DNA from: Desmodus rotundus
Lineage: Eukaryota > Chordata > Mammalia > Chiroptera > Phyllostomidae
Direction of reading: 5' to 3'
Assembly: GCF_022682495.2 (NCBI RefSeq)
Contig: NC_071393.1
Location: 115,708,239 to 115,772,238 of the forward strand
Length of the DNA stretch: 64,000 bases
A model generated the notes under the pieces. It was not told the origin of the DNA, made no database searches, and saw only the letters and a list, made by a program, of their open reading frames with translations. Positions 10,016-25,000 of the stretch are shown here, in pieces (position 1 is the stretch's first letter; each line of letters begins with the position of its first letter). The translations under genes were made by a program, and so were the position numbers.

Positions 10016-13000
10016 CTGAAGAGAACAAAGGAAAAAACAGTTAGAATATATTTTGGGGAGGTTTCATGATTCCTCTTTTAATCAACTTTTGAAGGTGGTG
10101 CTATGAAGTGCTACTCACTCTCCTACTTAAGGAATAGGTGCAACTAATGCACGTAAATTTATCTAAAACATTTAGCTAATACCTGGCACAGAGCACACAG
10201 TCAAACCTTAGTTACCATTATGTTGAAACAAGCCAAGAGCATTAGTATCTAAATGGAAAAATTAAACAATGTAATCTGTTAAACTTGCAGGTCATTCTGT
10301 TCCTAAAGCTGAATATCATGTGCTCTGAGGTTTTGAGACATGGCTCAAATCCTGCCTCTACTCCTTATGGGCTACTGTTTAACTCTGGGCCTTGCCTGGG
10401 ACATAATGCCTACCTCACAGCAATGTGTGAGGAGGAAATGAAATGACACACAATCTCTCATTCCCGTGAAGGAATGAAATATATATTAGGCCATTTCCGA
10501 CGATTGTCAGTGATAAACAGCTACACTGAAGTAGTAAAATCCACGATATCTTACAAATCTCAAGTAAAATGTCTGATACACACATTCACTTCTAAATCAC
10601 CTATGACATGTAAGCCCCCCAAATTTCTGCATATTTAAGTCTTCATATATAGTTTATTTTGTAAGAATAGGCTTGAGCAAAAGAGATTGATTACACAGAT
10701 CTAATAACAAATTACTAGAAAGCTAGAAAGCTATTGTTAGGAAAAAATACACTAGTTTGATTAAAATACTTTTCTAGAATTACTTGACAAAATTTGGGCC
10801 ATGTCTTTTTTAAAAAAAGATTTTATTTGTTTATTTTCAGAGAGGGGAAGGGAGGGAGAAAGAGAGGGTGAGAAACATCAATGTGTGGTTGCCTCTTGTG
10901 TGCCCCCCATTGGAAACCTGGCCCGCAACCCAGACATGCGCCCTGACTGGGAATCAAGCTGGCGACCCTTTGGTTCTCAGGCGAGCACTCAATCCACTAA
11001 GCCACGCCAGCCAAGGCTAAGCCATGTTAATATATATTGAAGATAATTTTAGAGATTGTTACACACTTTCATTATAAGATACAACTAAGGTTTACATTTT
11101 ATCACATAAGAATGATACTTTCATGTCTTCCTTCCAGAACGCAAATTAGCAATTTAATTACCTGAGGATTTAAGACTTCAAACTCTATATGAGGTCAGTC
11201 TTTTCTTCCCAGAAGCCTCACTTACAGAGTAACTTATAAAGAAATTTTTGTTAATAGTGTCAAACTGGTTAATTTTACAAAAGCTGTGATTTTTGTCACA
11301 AACTGTATCATGAGCCTCCAAATAACCAAAGTTTTTCCTTAACCAATTGGCCACACTTTCATATTTTGCTATGCAATCCCAATGTTAATTTTTTATTAAC
11401 CTATAAAGGAGACCTGTATAGAAAAAAATATGTAATTTATTACTGGAGATTTCAAAACGGCTGTATTTCTGTAGGACTACAAATAACTTCCACTAGCCCA
11501 TTTGTTCAATGTATGTTTGGGCACCTGCTCTGTGCCAGGTGCTGCGGATAAGTAATTAATTAAAGCATGATGAGGGCTTCTTAGAAAACATGCCTTAAAG
11601 ATTCCTACATGTCTCATCCCTGCCTACCTCTCTAGCTTCATCTCTGACCACTCTCTTACTCATTCGCTCCCTGTGCTCCAGCTCATTTCTGCTGTTTGAA
11701 CATGCCATGTCTGTTCCTGCTTTAGGACAACTGCACCTGCTAAAGAACGTGGTAATACCTCATAACCTCATGAAATATAGATACTGCTGTTATTCTCATT
11801 TTACAGATGAAGAGACCTGAGGAACAGAGTTAATAACTGGCCAAGCTGGGGTTTGAACCCAGGCAATTTGGTTTCAGATCTGCTGTATTTTTCTTGGTCA
11901 GTGCTTTATTTATAGTGCCTAGAATAGTGTTTGGTACAAAGAAGATGCTACATAAATTTTTTGTAAATGAGTAACTATTACAGAAGAGACATGTGCAGGG
12001 GGAGTGCATGAGGGTGCACTCAACGGAGCACCAAGGAAGGGGCTGCTGGTGGTCAGAAGTGATTTTCTGGAGAAGTCCATTCTTTAAATGGACACATGAC
12101 AGGCGATGAAGAGTCAGTCAGATGAAAATGGGGAGGCAGAAAGAGGGTCCCAGGCAGAGGAAAGAGCATATATAAAAGCTTGGACCTCCTCATGCTCTTT
12201 CCCTAAAACTATTTTTTCCTTTGAGTTATTCAGCAAGAATTAACTTTTAAATCTTTTCTAGGGGACCTATTGACAAGCACTACTGAACAATGTGTGACCC
12301 CACAGAGGCTGCTGGAAAGCTTTTCCTTGCAAAATCCTTGTTCCTGAATATGTTAAAGAGAGTTTCTTAGAGGAAAAGATATTTTTAAAAACTTGGTTAC
12401 CTGTTTGCCGTAGAAATTGGTGTCTCCCCTGAAGGAAGATCGAGAGCCAGTGAACGAGAACATTGGCAAAGGCACTGGAATGGGGACGTTCACACCCACC
12501 TAAAGCAGAACAAATCCACTTCAGATACTAAGAAACAGACTCAATCAAAGGAACTCTCCATTTAGAAGCATAAATGCTTGGCATGAGAGAGACTAATTTT
12601 AAATATCCACCTTCCACCCTCTTTCCACCTCACGAACTTTATTCCTGAGGAAGAAATGGAGGATCGTGGGAGACCAGAGGGGCAGCAGCTGATCACTGTT
12701 TACCACCTCCCCAGAACAATAAATGGCTGTGAGAACCTCCTAAAAGTTCTGTTCACAAACCTGTCCAACATCCACCAAGTGGGAATATTTCCGAGCAGTG
12801 GCTCCATTGGTGGTGAAGATGGCAGTTCCATTTCCGTATGGGTTATCATTTACAATCTTAATGGCTTCATCCAAAGTGTCTGTCTCCAGAACCACAAGAA
12901 CTGGACCGAAAATCTCCTCTCTGTAACAGGTCATGTTCGGCTGCCAGGAGTGACGCATGCAGAAAAGAAGTCAGTACTTCATGCCTATGTGATTCTTTAC

Positions 13001-16000
13001 TGCCCACTGTTCACGTGGACGGCTTTCACGTTAGCCATCTCTTTCCACTTTAAGCCACCTATTTTTTTGAAGTGATTTTGTTGTGTTCCACCTTCCAAGC
13101 TACCAATCATATAAATAACTTGAAATTCCTATCAAGTACAATTATAGTCCTCTCTTTCAAGCACTTGTATTTTTAGGTCCCATGACCCATCGCTAGCTTT
13201 CATACTTGTATAACCTATTTATACAATTATTATGTTACTGAAAACTTACATAAAGATTCATTTTTAATAAATCAAATGTATATTTAAAACACCACAGGGG
13301 AGTTTTTTCTGTTTAAAGAAACCCTGTGCTAAGTTTTCTGTAACATAAACAATCCGTTCTCATTCACTCCTTTGCCTCCCAAATGAGTCTGTACATTTAT
13401 ATTTTGATTATCAGGTCACCTTAAACATTCGAAACATCCTTTACCACTGCAGATAGTGAGCTGTGTTTATTGCTTATAAGTGGATTTTTCCTCTATGGCT
13501 CTTTGGCAAGAGATTTCATAATTTGTATCACACTTATATTCAACTCAATTATTCAGGCTTATAGTAGGATTAGTGAGGACACATGTATTTCAGATAAAAG
13601 CCTCTGAATCTCAAGTTCATCATTAATTTTAGCTGAGAGACTTAGAGAATTTTGATAAATAAAAAAATATTTGATAAATAAAAATTCTTTTTTCTTTTGT
13701 CATTTTCTGGTGAAGATGCAGCTAAATTTAGGGCACAGAGTAAGTACTCAATAAATACTGGGTGGCTGATATGTTGATGGAGATACTAAAATAGCTATAA
13801 GCTAGGAAGCAAGGAGGAATGGGAAGAAAAAATTAACATAAAACAAATAAGTAGCAAGTATAATGCAAGATAGGGGTTGGAAAAATATGGCTGTTGGGCC
13901 AAATGTGGCATGGTGCCTGTTCCTGTACAGCTAACAAGCTAAGAATAATTTCTATGTTTTTTAAATGGCTTGAAAACAAATCAATCACAACACATAAAAT
14001 TTTTTGAAATTAAAATTTCATTGTCTATAAATAAAGTTTTATTAGAACGCAGCTACACAGTGTTAATGGTTGCTTTCACACTAAAATGTCGAGGTGAGTA
14101 GTTGCAACAGACTATATATCCCTGCAAAGCCAAAAATACTTACTATCTAATCCTTCATGGAAAGTTTGCTGACTGCTAACAGAGTGAAGAGAGATTAGGA
14201 GTGAAAGGTTTATTCAGACTCTAGGTGAAATAACCGAGTAATTCTGGCAAGAGATGAGGTCTCTAGTCACTAAATGTTCCTCATTTACAAACTGGAGGGA
14301 TGAAATTCCCTAGGCTCTAGTGTGCCTTCAGCTCCCAAGTTTGGGAAATAAATAATCCAGAGTTGTTTACCTTGACATTTGAGATGATGGTTGGCCCAAC
14401 AAAGTTGCCATTTTCATAGCCTTTGACTTTAATTTTTCGACCATCAAGAAGGATGGAGGCTCCCTCCTTTGTTCCACTATCAATCAGATTACAGACTCGC
14501 TCTTTGGCCTGGGGGGTGATTAGAGGGCCAAGATCAGCTCCAGGCTGGTCTCCTGTAAAACAACACAGAAGCGTTGGAGGTCTTCAACAACATAAATTAT
14601 GACTGCCAAGTAAAGATGAAGCCAAACAACGAGTACAGTATAAAGAGGAACAATGGTAAGAACTGACATGATTACTCCCGTCGGCACAGGCCAAACTTAA
14701 AACCAAGAGCTTGGCGCCACAGATGCAAAGTGTAAAGAGGCTGGCAGATAACTGATTACCTGCATTGACTCTCAGGTTTTTGGCACGCTCCACCAGCTCT
14801 GGCAGCCACTTCTTAGCTTCTCCCACAAGGATCGCTGTTGAAAGAGCCATGCAGCGCTGACCAGCAGCTCCAAATGCTGCCCCAACCAGCTGGTTCAGGG
14901 TGTTTTCCTTGTTGGCATCTGGCATGACTACCCCATGGTTCTTGGCTCCCTAGGAAATAGAGAAAGCACATGAATCTTCCTTGGCAAAACATAATTAGGC
15001 TAAGAACTGTGGCAAAGAGTCTGAGATTTCAAATGAAAATTTAAGGTAAGGACAAGAGAATTTATCCTTTATTGCTTTTTGAGGATAGATTTATTATTTT
15101 GATACTGCTTAAGTGCTGGTAACATTGAGCAAGTCTCCAGGTTACCTGATATGTGTTTATCTAGATCAAAACAAACCGGAACACCAGAGCCCCAATCACC
15201 ACATTAAGGCAAAATGATAGGCTAAACTTTGCATCCAGGAACCAATGGGAAATTCCTTCTCTTTCCTAAGTTAGATAGGAAATAATCTGTTGTCTGCTGG
15301 GTTTCCAGGTACAGGAAGAACAGTGTAAACACATAGCTGCCAGTAATAATGCCAGTAGCCAGCTGAAAAGCAAAATAGGAGATAGACCTCTCCTGATAAA
15401 CAGTATCTAGAAAGAGGTTCCCCAGACTGCACACATATGGTCATTTCCACACATGTTTTCAGATACGACTATAATCAAGTGCATGGATAAATACCATGTC
15501 AGCTATTTAATTTTATCCAATTACACAAAGTATACTGTTAGACACAGAATTCACTCCATAAATTAATTAATAGTGAACTGGGAGGGACTTAAGTCAAACT
15601 GGCCAAAACACATTCAGTCATGAAAAGAAGTAAGTGGGCATATCATGAAGTTCCCAAGCCTGTGCATAGGCAGCTAGCCTCTATGCAACAGTAGTGAAAG
15701 GGTGAGAAAGTAGTCGTTGGACTTTGTATATAGTATCAAAGAGTTGTCAAGTATTTGATAAGAAGCTAGTAAAAGAACAGCAATACTATGCAACCAAGTA
15801 AACCACACATCTCATCCATGGATATTGGGCTCTTTCCAGTGCTTTAAATAGTCTGACCTTTTAGGGACGAAGCTATTTTGACATTACTAGTTAGGATATG
15901 CCTTAAAAGAAGAAAAAGTATAAAGGGCTAGAAGGAAGAAACAGGGCCAGAACCAGAATTCAGCTGTTACTGCTAAAGACCAAAGAATTTTAATAACATT

Positions 16001-19000
16001 CTCAGGGAAAAATGAGCCCTTTGGCACCAAAATTTGTTGTATAAGATAAAAGGTAATTAAAGTAACGTAGACTACAACTCATCACAAGGCTCATTTGTTA
16101 AAGGAGAGCTCTTCAGGATGAAATGGGAATACGGAAACACTGGCATTAGAGTGGGATGAGTGGCCCCTTGGCTGAAGAGCTGTTTCTAGGTAATTTTAAT
16201 CCATCTAACAGAGTTTGAGGGGGGAAAAGGAGTAAGAAGTCACCATATTGGCCTGAACTCTCTTGCCATGTCTTGACCCTCTCTCGAAGATGTACTCTCC
16301 TGCCTGGTTGGATCCCACAAAGCTGATGGCTCTGATATCCGGATGATCACATATGAAGTTTACAGCTTAAAGAAGAAAATACATGATTACCATAGAGGAA
16401 CAAATGGCTATGGGTTTCTCAACATCACAAATTTCCCCTTTTCCCACTGATATGACGGAGAAGTTTTCATACTTTTGTGTTTCTATACTGGATTCCCATT
16501 TTGAAGTTCTCTCTTTCTTTGTCCTTTTAATTCTTTAATCTACAAATTCTATTTAGCCTCTTCCCTTCATTTTTCTCATATGCCATTCCAGAACTTCCAC
16601 AAGCTAACTCTGAAGACTAAAACTCCTATTTTCCTCCAAAATAACAGCCCTTCCATACTCAACACTTGTCCTTTAAGGGTGTGATATTTCTTCAACTGTC
16701 ACTGTATACCAGAACTCTGAGATTCTACTGCATCCTCACGAGAGACAGTACAGCATAGAACAGTCCTGTGCTGCTTAACGACGGGGCTACATTCTGAGAA
16801 ACTCATCATTAAGTGATTCTGTCGTTGTGCAAACATCACAGAGTGCACTGACACCAACCTAGGTGGTGTAGCCTACCACACACCGAGACTACATGGTACA
16901 GCCTGTTGTTCATAGGCTACAAGCCAGTACAGCGTGCTTCTGTGCAAAACAATGTGAGATTAAATTAAACACAAGAGAAAATGATGCAATCAAGAGACAT
17001 GGTAAACTTGAGTCTGCCGCTGCATGACACACTGTTTTACAGTAAACTTCTTTTTTAAGTAGAAAGTGCACACTCTAAAATACCAAGAAGTGTAGCATAG
17101 TAAATACATAAACCGGCCATATAGTTATTTATTATCATTATCAGCATTATGCCCTGTACGTAATTGTATGGGCTGTACTTTTCTACCAGTGGCGGGGCAG
17201 TAGGTTTGTTTACAGCAGCACCACCACAAACCTATGAGTAAGGTATTGTGCTGCAGTGTCACAAGGTGACAGGAAGTCTTCAACTCCGTCATAGTCTTTG
17301 GGACCACTGTCACGTATGCGGTCTGCTGTTGATCGCAATGTTATGCGGCGCATGACTACTTAAAAGTAAAAACCAGCGCCAGCCTTCCTGGGTATGTACA
17401 TTGCACTTTTGATAGTTTCTAGCAGTGGCAAATTACTTAATTGCATTATGCCTCGACTTTCTTATTTGTAAAATAAAAAATAATAGCACCTATCCCAAAG
17501 GGTTCTTATAAAGATTAAATGAGTTGATATATGGAAGGTACTAAAAACAGTGCCTGAAACAGACACACTTTTTATTTTTTTTAAAGATTTTATTTATTTT
17601 ATTTTTAGAGAGAGGAGAAGGGAAACAGAAAGAGAAGGCAAGAAACATCTATGTGTGGTTGCCTCTTGCACGACCCCTACTGGGGACCTGGCCCGTGCCC
17701 TGACTGGGAATCGAACCAGTGATCCTTTGCTTCAAAGGCCCACATTCAATCCACTGAGCTACACCACCCAGGGCAGAAGCACTTTTTAATAGTAGCTATT
17801 ATATGAATTAGAAGGTCTTCGGTCTCTCTGAAGTCCATAGATTCTCTGAGTTAAATATCCTCACAAATTCTCTTAACACTGAAGTGAAAACTTTCTCTTT
17901 AATCTTATCTGTGCCTTACCCTAATCCATATTTCTTTGTCCCAGTACATTCTGTAGGGCAAGGCACACTACTACTCCCCAGTTAGTTACCTTAGCACACA
18001 GATGACAAAACAGTCAACAAATACTACCTTCAGACATGGAGGTTACTACTAGTAAGCCCCTTCCTTCCCAGCTTCCTCATTCTAGAACACCCCGTTACCA
18101 CTCAACACTGACTGTTTGGGTAGTCAGATCAAGTGCCACATAGTTACCTTCATGTTGTCCATGGATGATGTTCAGTGTTCCGTCGGGGGCACCAGAGTCC
18201 TGGAGCAACTTAGCAAGAAGCATAGTTGCTCCAGGCACTCGCTCTGACGGTTTCATTAGGAAGGTATTGCCACACACCATGGCCATGGGAAACATCCAAA
18301 GGGGGATCATGGCCGGAAAATTGAAGGGAGCAATGCCTGCACACACCCCCAGAGGCAGACGGTAGGAATAAAGGTCCATGTCTTTGGTGATGGATGGCAT
18401 GGTCTCTCCCAGCAAGAGGGATGTCACACTACAGGCATGCTCAACCACCTCTGCAACAGAGAAGAAGCAGTCAGGCCACCAGCTGCCCAAACAGTGCACT
18501 ACTTAGCTTTAGCTTGCTCTAGTAAGCCCTGAGGCCAGGGAGTGGCTCAGGCCAATGACAGAGGGAGGAAATACTAACTTGACCTTCCACGTGAAGGGGT
18601 TGTTCAAAATAAGATTCTGTAAATGGGAAAAAGCCAGCGAAATGTACATAGTTACTGGACGATCAGTTAACTAAAACAAAGAATGAAGTAAACTAATTTC
18701 ATAGATCCCTGAGAAGCATTGCCATTTTCCACAAGTATTGAAAAAGCTATCAAGGGATAACAAAATCTACATAAAAGATAAAAGCAATCCCTCATTACGG
18801 GATCTTTGCCTCCCATTTTCCTTTGCTTCTTTCCCAAAGGTCCCTGAAACTCCCCATGAGAGACTCCCAGCTTACGAAGGCCTCGAAATACATCTCCTTC
18901 AGCATCTGCTAGGGTCTTCCCTTGTTCCAGCGTGATTAACCTGGCAATTTCTTTCTAGAGAGAAAACATACAGACAGAAAACACACAGATAGAAACCAAT

Positions 19001-22000
19001 GCAAGGATGTGCCTCCTTTCAGTTCTCCGGCAGCCATGGAAGGACAAAACTGGGCAAGAAGTAGTATGAGGAAGAGAGCCAGCCAGGGCCTATGTCTCTC
19101 TGATGCTACAGAGACCGTGTGCAGTTAAAAGGGCCCCTGTGGTGTGACAAGTCTCCTCTAGAGAAGTTTGGAAAATGGTATCATTCAGATTTCTTACCAA
19201 GTTTTCTTTAATAAGTTGTTGATAGCGAAGCAGGACCTGCTGACGGCTTAATACTGAAGTGTCTGCCCAAGTAGGAAAAGCACGTTTGCAGGAAGCAACA
19301 GCTGCATCCATTTCAGCCTTGGTGGCCTGAGGGACCCGACCAATGACCTCATTGCTGGCCTGATGGGAAAAAGCAACACATTATGGTGTCCACTTTCCTG
19401 CTATGTGCCCAGAATTCTAGGCTAGTCAGTTTGAGCAGCTTTGCTTACTGGGTTGTGGATGTCGATCCATTTGTCACTTTTGGATTCCACAAATTTCCCA
19501 TCAATGAAGAGCTTTACAGTCGGCTGGGGGAAAAAGAACACATACACACAAAATTTTGTATCATTAATTGCTTTACTTCTGTCTCTTACTTTCACAAAGA
19601 GGAAGGAATTCGGGTTGATAATGAATGTACAGCTCTCTACAGATGTTACCACTTGGAAAGTGATACATGATGTGCTTGCTTACAGTGTTTGTTAAGATGT
19701 GGCAGAGCCTCTCAATACTGTGATGTCTTTGAAAATGGGACAGTCCCAGCTAATCACACAGTGGAACTTCATGAGTAAACACATGTCAATGTAAAGCTAA
19801 AACTAAAAAAGCAGCAGACTCACTGTTAGCAAAGATTGGCTATTATGACTTCTTGGCCCAGCTGATTCTCTGTCATATTATCATGATAATGACTTACCTT
19901 TATGATCAAAATATTAAAAAATGTTTTTATCTGTGATTTTTTTTTCTTCTGAGAAGAAGTATACTTTCATTACATTTTCACCAAAAAGGTGAAAGGAGGA
20001 GGGACCTCCCCTAAATAGAAACAATCATCTTCTGGAGGGCAGACCCCTTGTAGTGCAGGCTTCCCTGCCAGGTGTGTGTTCTAGGAACCCAGCTGTATCA
20101 GTGTACCAGTTGGCATTGTTGTGAGAGGCGGTGGGCTTCAGGGAATTTTTTTGAAGACTCTTTCAATGCCTTTGCCCATTTCATGATGGGTGATTTATGA
20201 GTGCATCTGCCCACATACTCTGTTCACCTGATATCACTCTGAGTGACTGTTTTTTGTTTCCCCAGATGAAAAAAGTACTCAAAGGGAAATGTTTTGCTGA
20301 TGTGGGAGAGGTGAAACAAAAAATGGCAGCACTAAAACGCATCAAAATCGATGAGTTCAAAAACTGGTTTGAGCAGTGGGAAAAAAAAGTCTCAATAGGT
20401 GCATTGCATCAGATAGAGAATACTTTGAAGGTGCATGAAGTTTAAGTGTGTAAGAATAAATACACAATTTTCAAAGATGAATTCCAGTTTTCTGGGGGAC
20501 CCCCCCCCATACTGTGCTAACAGGGTGTGCATGCTTCTCTACAGAAAGGATTCTGAGCACCAGAGCTATTTATTAGGCCTTACACACTGCAAATGGCTGA
20601 CAGACAAAGGTCTGTAAAAACGACTCTAAAGGTTGTCAAGAAGTACACATTTTCTGGCAGGGTCAACTCCACTTCTAGAAGCCATGAACATGTTTGCATC
20701 TTTTAACACAGTAATTCTGTTTCAGGAGAGAAATAATCTAAAGGAAGGAAAAAATTAAATACATGCTTATAAAACAATATGGAAAAACTGGGGCAATCTC
20801 TATATTATATGGGAAAAATGACTTAATTCAGGTTATATATACTTCATGGAATATAATGTAGCCATTAAAATCATAACCATGTATAAAGACCATCTTATTA
20901 TACTAAACATGCTTACAATGTTTAATATACATAATATTAAATATGAAAACCAAGACAGAAAGGAAGCTTCACATATACTCTGATAACAATTACAGAGAAG
21001 ATAAAGGGGAATACCCAGATATTATATTGGATCCCTTCTCAGAAGTCTACCTTTCATGCCAAATAAACTCACCACTGAAGAAGATGAGAAGGAGGATGCT
21101 GGATACCAAGTGGAGTTCACCTTGGAAGAAACCTGTGAGGTAACAGAATGACTATTTTGATAAATGAGAGCAGAAAATTATTAAAAACTTAGTAAATGGC
21201 TACTGTATGCTTAATATTATAGTCATTATTGTGGATATATGAAAAAAAGACCTGATGCTTGCTCTCAAGGGTGATATAATTTTTTTTAAAGATCCTCACC
21301 CAAGGATATGTTTATTCATTTGAGAGAGAGACATTGATGTGAGAGAGAAACCCGATTGTTTGCCTCCCACATGCGCCCTAACTGGGGATGGGACCCCCAA
21401 CGTAGGTACGTGCCCCGACTGGGAATTGAACCCGCAACCCGTTGGTGTATGGGACGATGCTCCAACCAACTGAGCAACCCAGCTAGGGCAAGGGTCACAC
21501 AATCTTTAAAGAGAAAAGGCGGGAGACTAAGATACAAAAAACTGAGGAAAATATAAACCATAATGACTGTGTCCTCAATTTCCTAGCAGCTCTGATTAAA
21601 AAAAAAAAAAAGTTGTCATTAGTCCCTATTTTCCTAATTTTTGGCCTGGAAAACGTGCTACCATAAATCTAACAATCTGAAAACACTTAGTATTGTATCT
21701 AACATAATAGTGGTTGAATATAAAACAGTATTTAACCAAGTATCAAATATAATGTGCCCACATAAATATCTGAACACAAATGTTTATAGCAGCTTTATTT
21801 GTAATAGCCCAAAACTTAGAAACCCATATGCCCACCACTGGGTGAGTAAATAGGGAAACTAATGTGGTATATCCATACATTGGACTTCGGCTCAGCAATA
21901 TAAAATGAACTATTTATAAATACAATGTGAATAATTGTATAAAAGAAGTCAGACATAAAAAGTTTATACTGTGTAATTTACTTACATAAGACAAGAAAAT

Positions 22001-25000
22001 GCAAGCTAGCCTGTAGTGTCAGCAAGCATTTCAGTGCATGCCTGACGAGGATGAGGGAGGTAGAGAGGAGGAGGTAGAAGGGAAACTTTTTGGGGTATGG
22101 ATGTATTCATTATCTTGATTGTGATGATGGTTTCACAGGTATACAAATATTAAAACATCAAATGGCACACTTTTAATATATATAGTGTATGCCAATCTTA
22201 TTTCAATACTTATTTTTTAATACCACATGCACTGTATAGGGTATAATCAGAATATTGGGGGGATCAGTTATAATACCTCTCTAAAGAAATAGTTTGTATA
22301 TGTGTTACGAAAGTTGATTTAAGGAATTTAAAGTCTAATCAAAGTGAGCAATCTGAAATACCCGGGACTATAAAAGGAGTATAAAAGCAAGCTGCAACCT
22401 AATAATCTGTGGTCTGGTCTGAAGAGAGCCCGTGCTAACCCAAGGGTGAGAGCCTCACGGAGTGCAAGAACTCAAACACCCGCAGCGCTGTCGGGGGAAG
22501 GGTGCTGGTCCTATGGGTCAGCAGACAGACCTTCCAAACACCTAGTCTGCTTCCTCCTCCACTCCGCACAAAAGCTGTTTTAAACCACCGGCACTCTCGT
22601 GGAGTCTACCCTATCTTATTATAAATAAGCCATGTTCCCAATACCAACCTCGTACATAGTAGGTGTTCAACAAATATCTACTGTACAAAAAAGAAAGGTC
22701 CACTGGGACCTGACTGCCCCCCACCCCAGACTAGGTTAGGTATCTTTTGTTCTGTACTCCCATAGCAGCCAGTATTTCCCCTATCAGGTTTATTTGTCTC
22801 TGTTGTAACTGCCTGGGCACTTGTCTGTTTCCCCAAAGCCTGCAAGTTCCATTAGGGCAGGCACTGTATCTGTCTTGTTCTCCTACTTTAGAGTTATTGT
22901 GATCAAGATTGTACAGAGATGAAAACAGTTGTTCATTAAATGTCATTATTATTCTATTATTATAAATAACTTATTTGCTCTCCTTGCTATTTCAAAACTT
23001 ATCAATGATCTTACAACTTCCAACTCTGCTGCTTCCCCTCTTCTTCTCAAGAGCTGACCTTATTTTCCTATTGCAGAGGAAACAGAAACCATCAGATGAG
23101 AACTTCAACTTCCTACTGGCAAATCTACAACACTGACCTGCAACTACACTCATCCTTTTTTCCTTCTTCGCTTTTCTAATGGAGAAGGTAGCTAGCAAGC
23201 TCTAAGAGGACAAAGTGACGGGGAGACAGAGGTGCACGGTCAATATCTGCGGGCGACTGAAGTGGTGTCAGTCCTCAGATCTAAGGCTAATCTCTACACC
23301 TATGTTCTGAAGCCAACCTTTCCTGCCTCTTGCACTTCCATCAATTATCCTTTCTTTCCTGTACCTTAAACCTCCACCCGATAGCGAAGGTTCTCCATAC
23401 AACTTACACTTATTTCCTCACCTCCCACTCACTCTTCAATCTACCCCAACCTTCATGCCTAAACACCAGTGACTTCCTGCATCCCATGGACTCTGTAGTA
23501 ATTGCCCTCTCAGCAGAGGTGACGAGGTGTGGAGGAGAGGCTATCCCACGATGTGACTGCTGTGGGACCCTGCTAACTAGATGGCTAAATAGATCCTGGC
23601 CTAGACAGAGATTACTTCCCCAAAATCCCATCAAGGAATATCTGATTGACTCCTCCCCTATGTCCCAGGCATGCTGGGTCCTGAAAGAGGCCATAATCCA
23701 TGTGCAAAGAGACAAAGCATTTTCCCCTTATTTGGGGCAGCTCATGCCCCTGTACCCCATATCCAGCCTTGTCCTATAGAACCCCTTAGTGCCTGCTACA
23801 TGGCACAAAGGATATCCATCCCGTCTTCCCGTCACTCAAGACGAGCCACATACAGGGTCTGGCACAAATAACGCCCTTTCTCATTACAAAATCATAAGCA
23901 TGTAATTCTGTAACATCACACTCAAGCACACCATATGACATTTTAGGTGAAATGTTAAGATTAAAACTAGAAATTACTACACCCATATTATTACCCTACC
24001 AACCACACTCAAGCATGTGTTACTTCTGCTGGCCCCTATATGTAAATTCTCTTAATAAACTATGTAATAAAGGAACTGTCAGCCTCTTCCTTTGGTCTCT
24101 CAACCCTAGGAAATTTTACATAACAAGAGTTCATCACACTCTCCTTCCTGAACCCCCTTTTCACTTGTCTTCTGTGATACCCTTGTATCTCTTCCATCTC
24201 TTGGACTACTTCTCTGCTAGTTCATTCTTTTCTACCTGGACACTTTGGGTTAGAAGAAAAGAGGTCCTAGGACTTTTTTCTTCTCATTCTGCATACTCTC
24301 CCAGAGTGATTTCACTGCCTCCTGTGGCTTAATTAGTTAGATCCTGATGATGCCCACATTTGTAGTCCTTAGCTGGAATCTTCCTCTTCAGGCGGTATCT
24401 GCGTAACTGTCTTTTCTATCTCTCTACTTGTTATTTGGGTACAGGTTGGAAAAGCTGAACTCCTCATCCTGCACCAACCTAATCTGCTTCCTGTAGCCCA
24501 CCTTGCAGTGAATGAACTACTTACTATACACCTAGTTGCCTAACCAGAAACCTGGATGTCACCCAAGTCCTCACAGTGAATAAAACAAGTCTTGGCAATT
24601 TGTTCTCCCAGAAATCTTTGAATACACCCCCCTTTTCTCTAGCTCTCCTGCAATCACCCATACCACCATTGTCTCTCACCTGGATTTCAACTTTAAATTT
24701 TCTGAACCTAGTTTCCACCCCATAGCCAGAGGGTCTTTCTAGAACACTAATTTGATCAGATCACTCCCTCTTTAAAACCTTCCAATGGCTTTCCACTGCC
24801 CTTGGGAAAAAGACTAATCTTAATGTTTCATAGAGGACTCTACATAGTATCTTTACTGCTTGTTTCAGATTGCCATGTTCCTCCTAGCTCTCTATGTTCC
24901 AGCCATTCGGAACACATTTTGACCTCTCTTTGTCCTTGCACATGCTGTACCTGCTTGCCTGAAATTTCTTCATCCCGTTTGCTTGCTTCACTTCTACTCC

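Noticed and set aside
12656..13075. 139-codon plus-strand open frame
   Set aside because: It is the antisense shadow of ALDH6A1 exon 10 and its flank.
23330..23779. 149-codon plus-strand open frame
   Set aside because: Falls in L2-like and unassigned intronic sequence of ALDH6A1, with no domain or exon signals.
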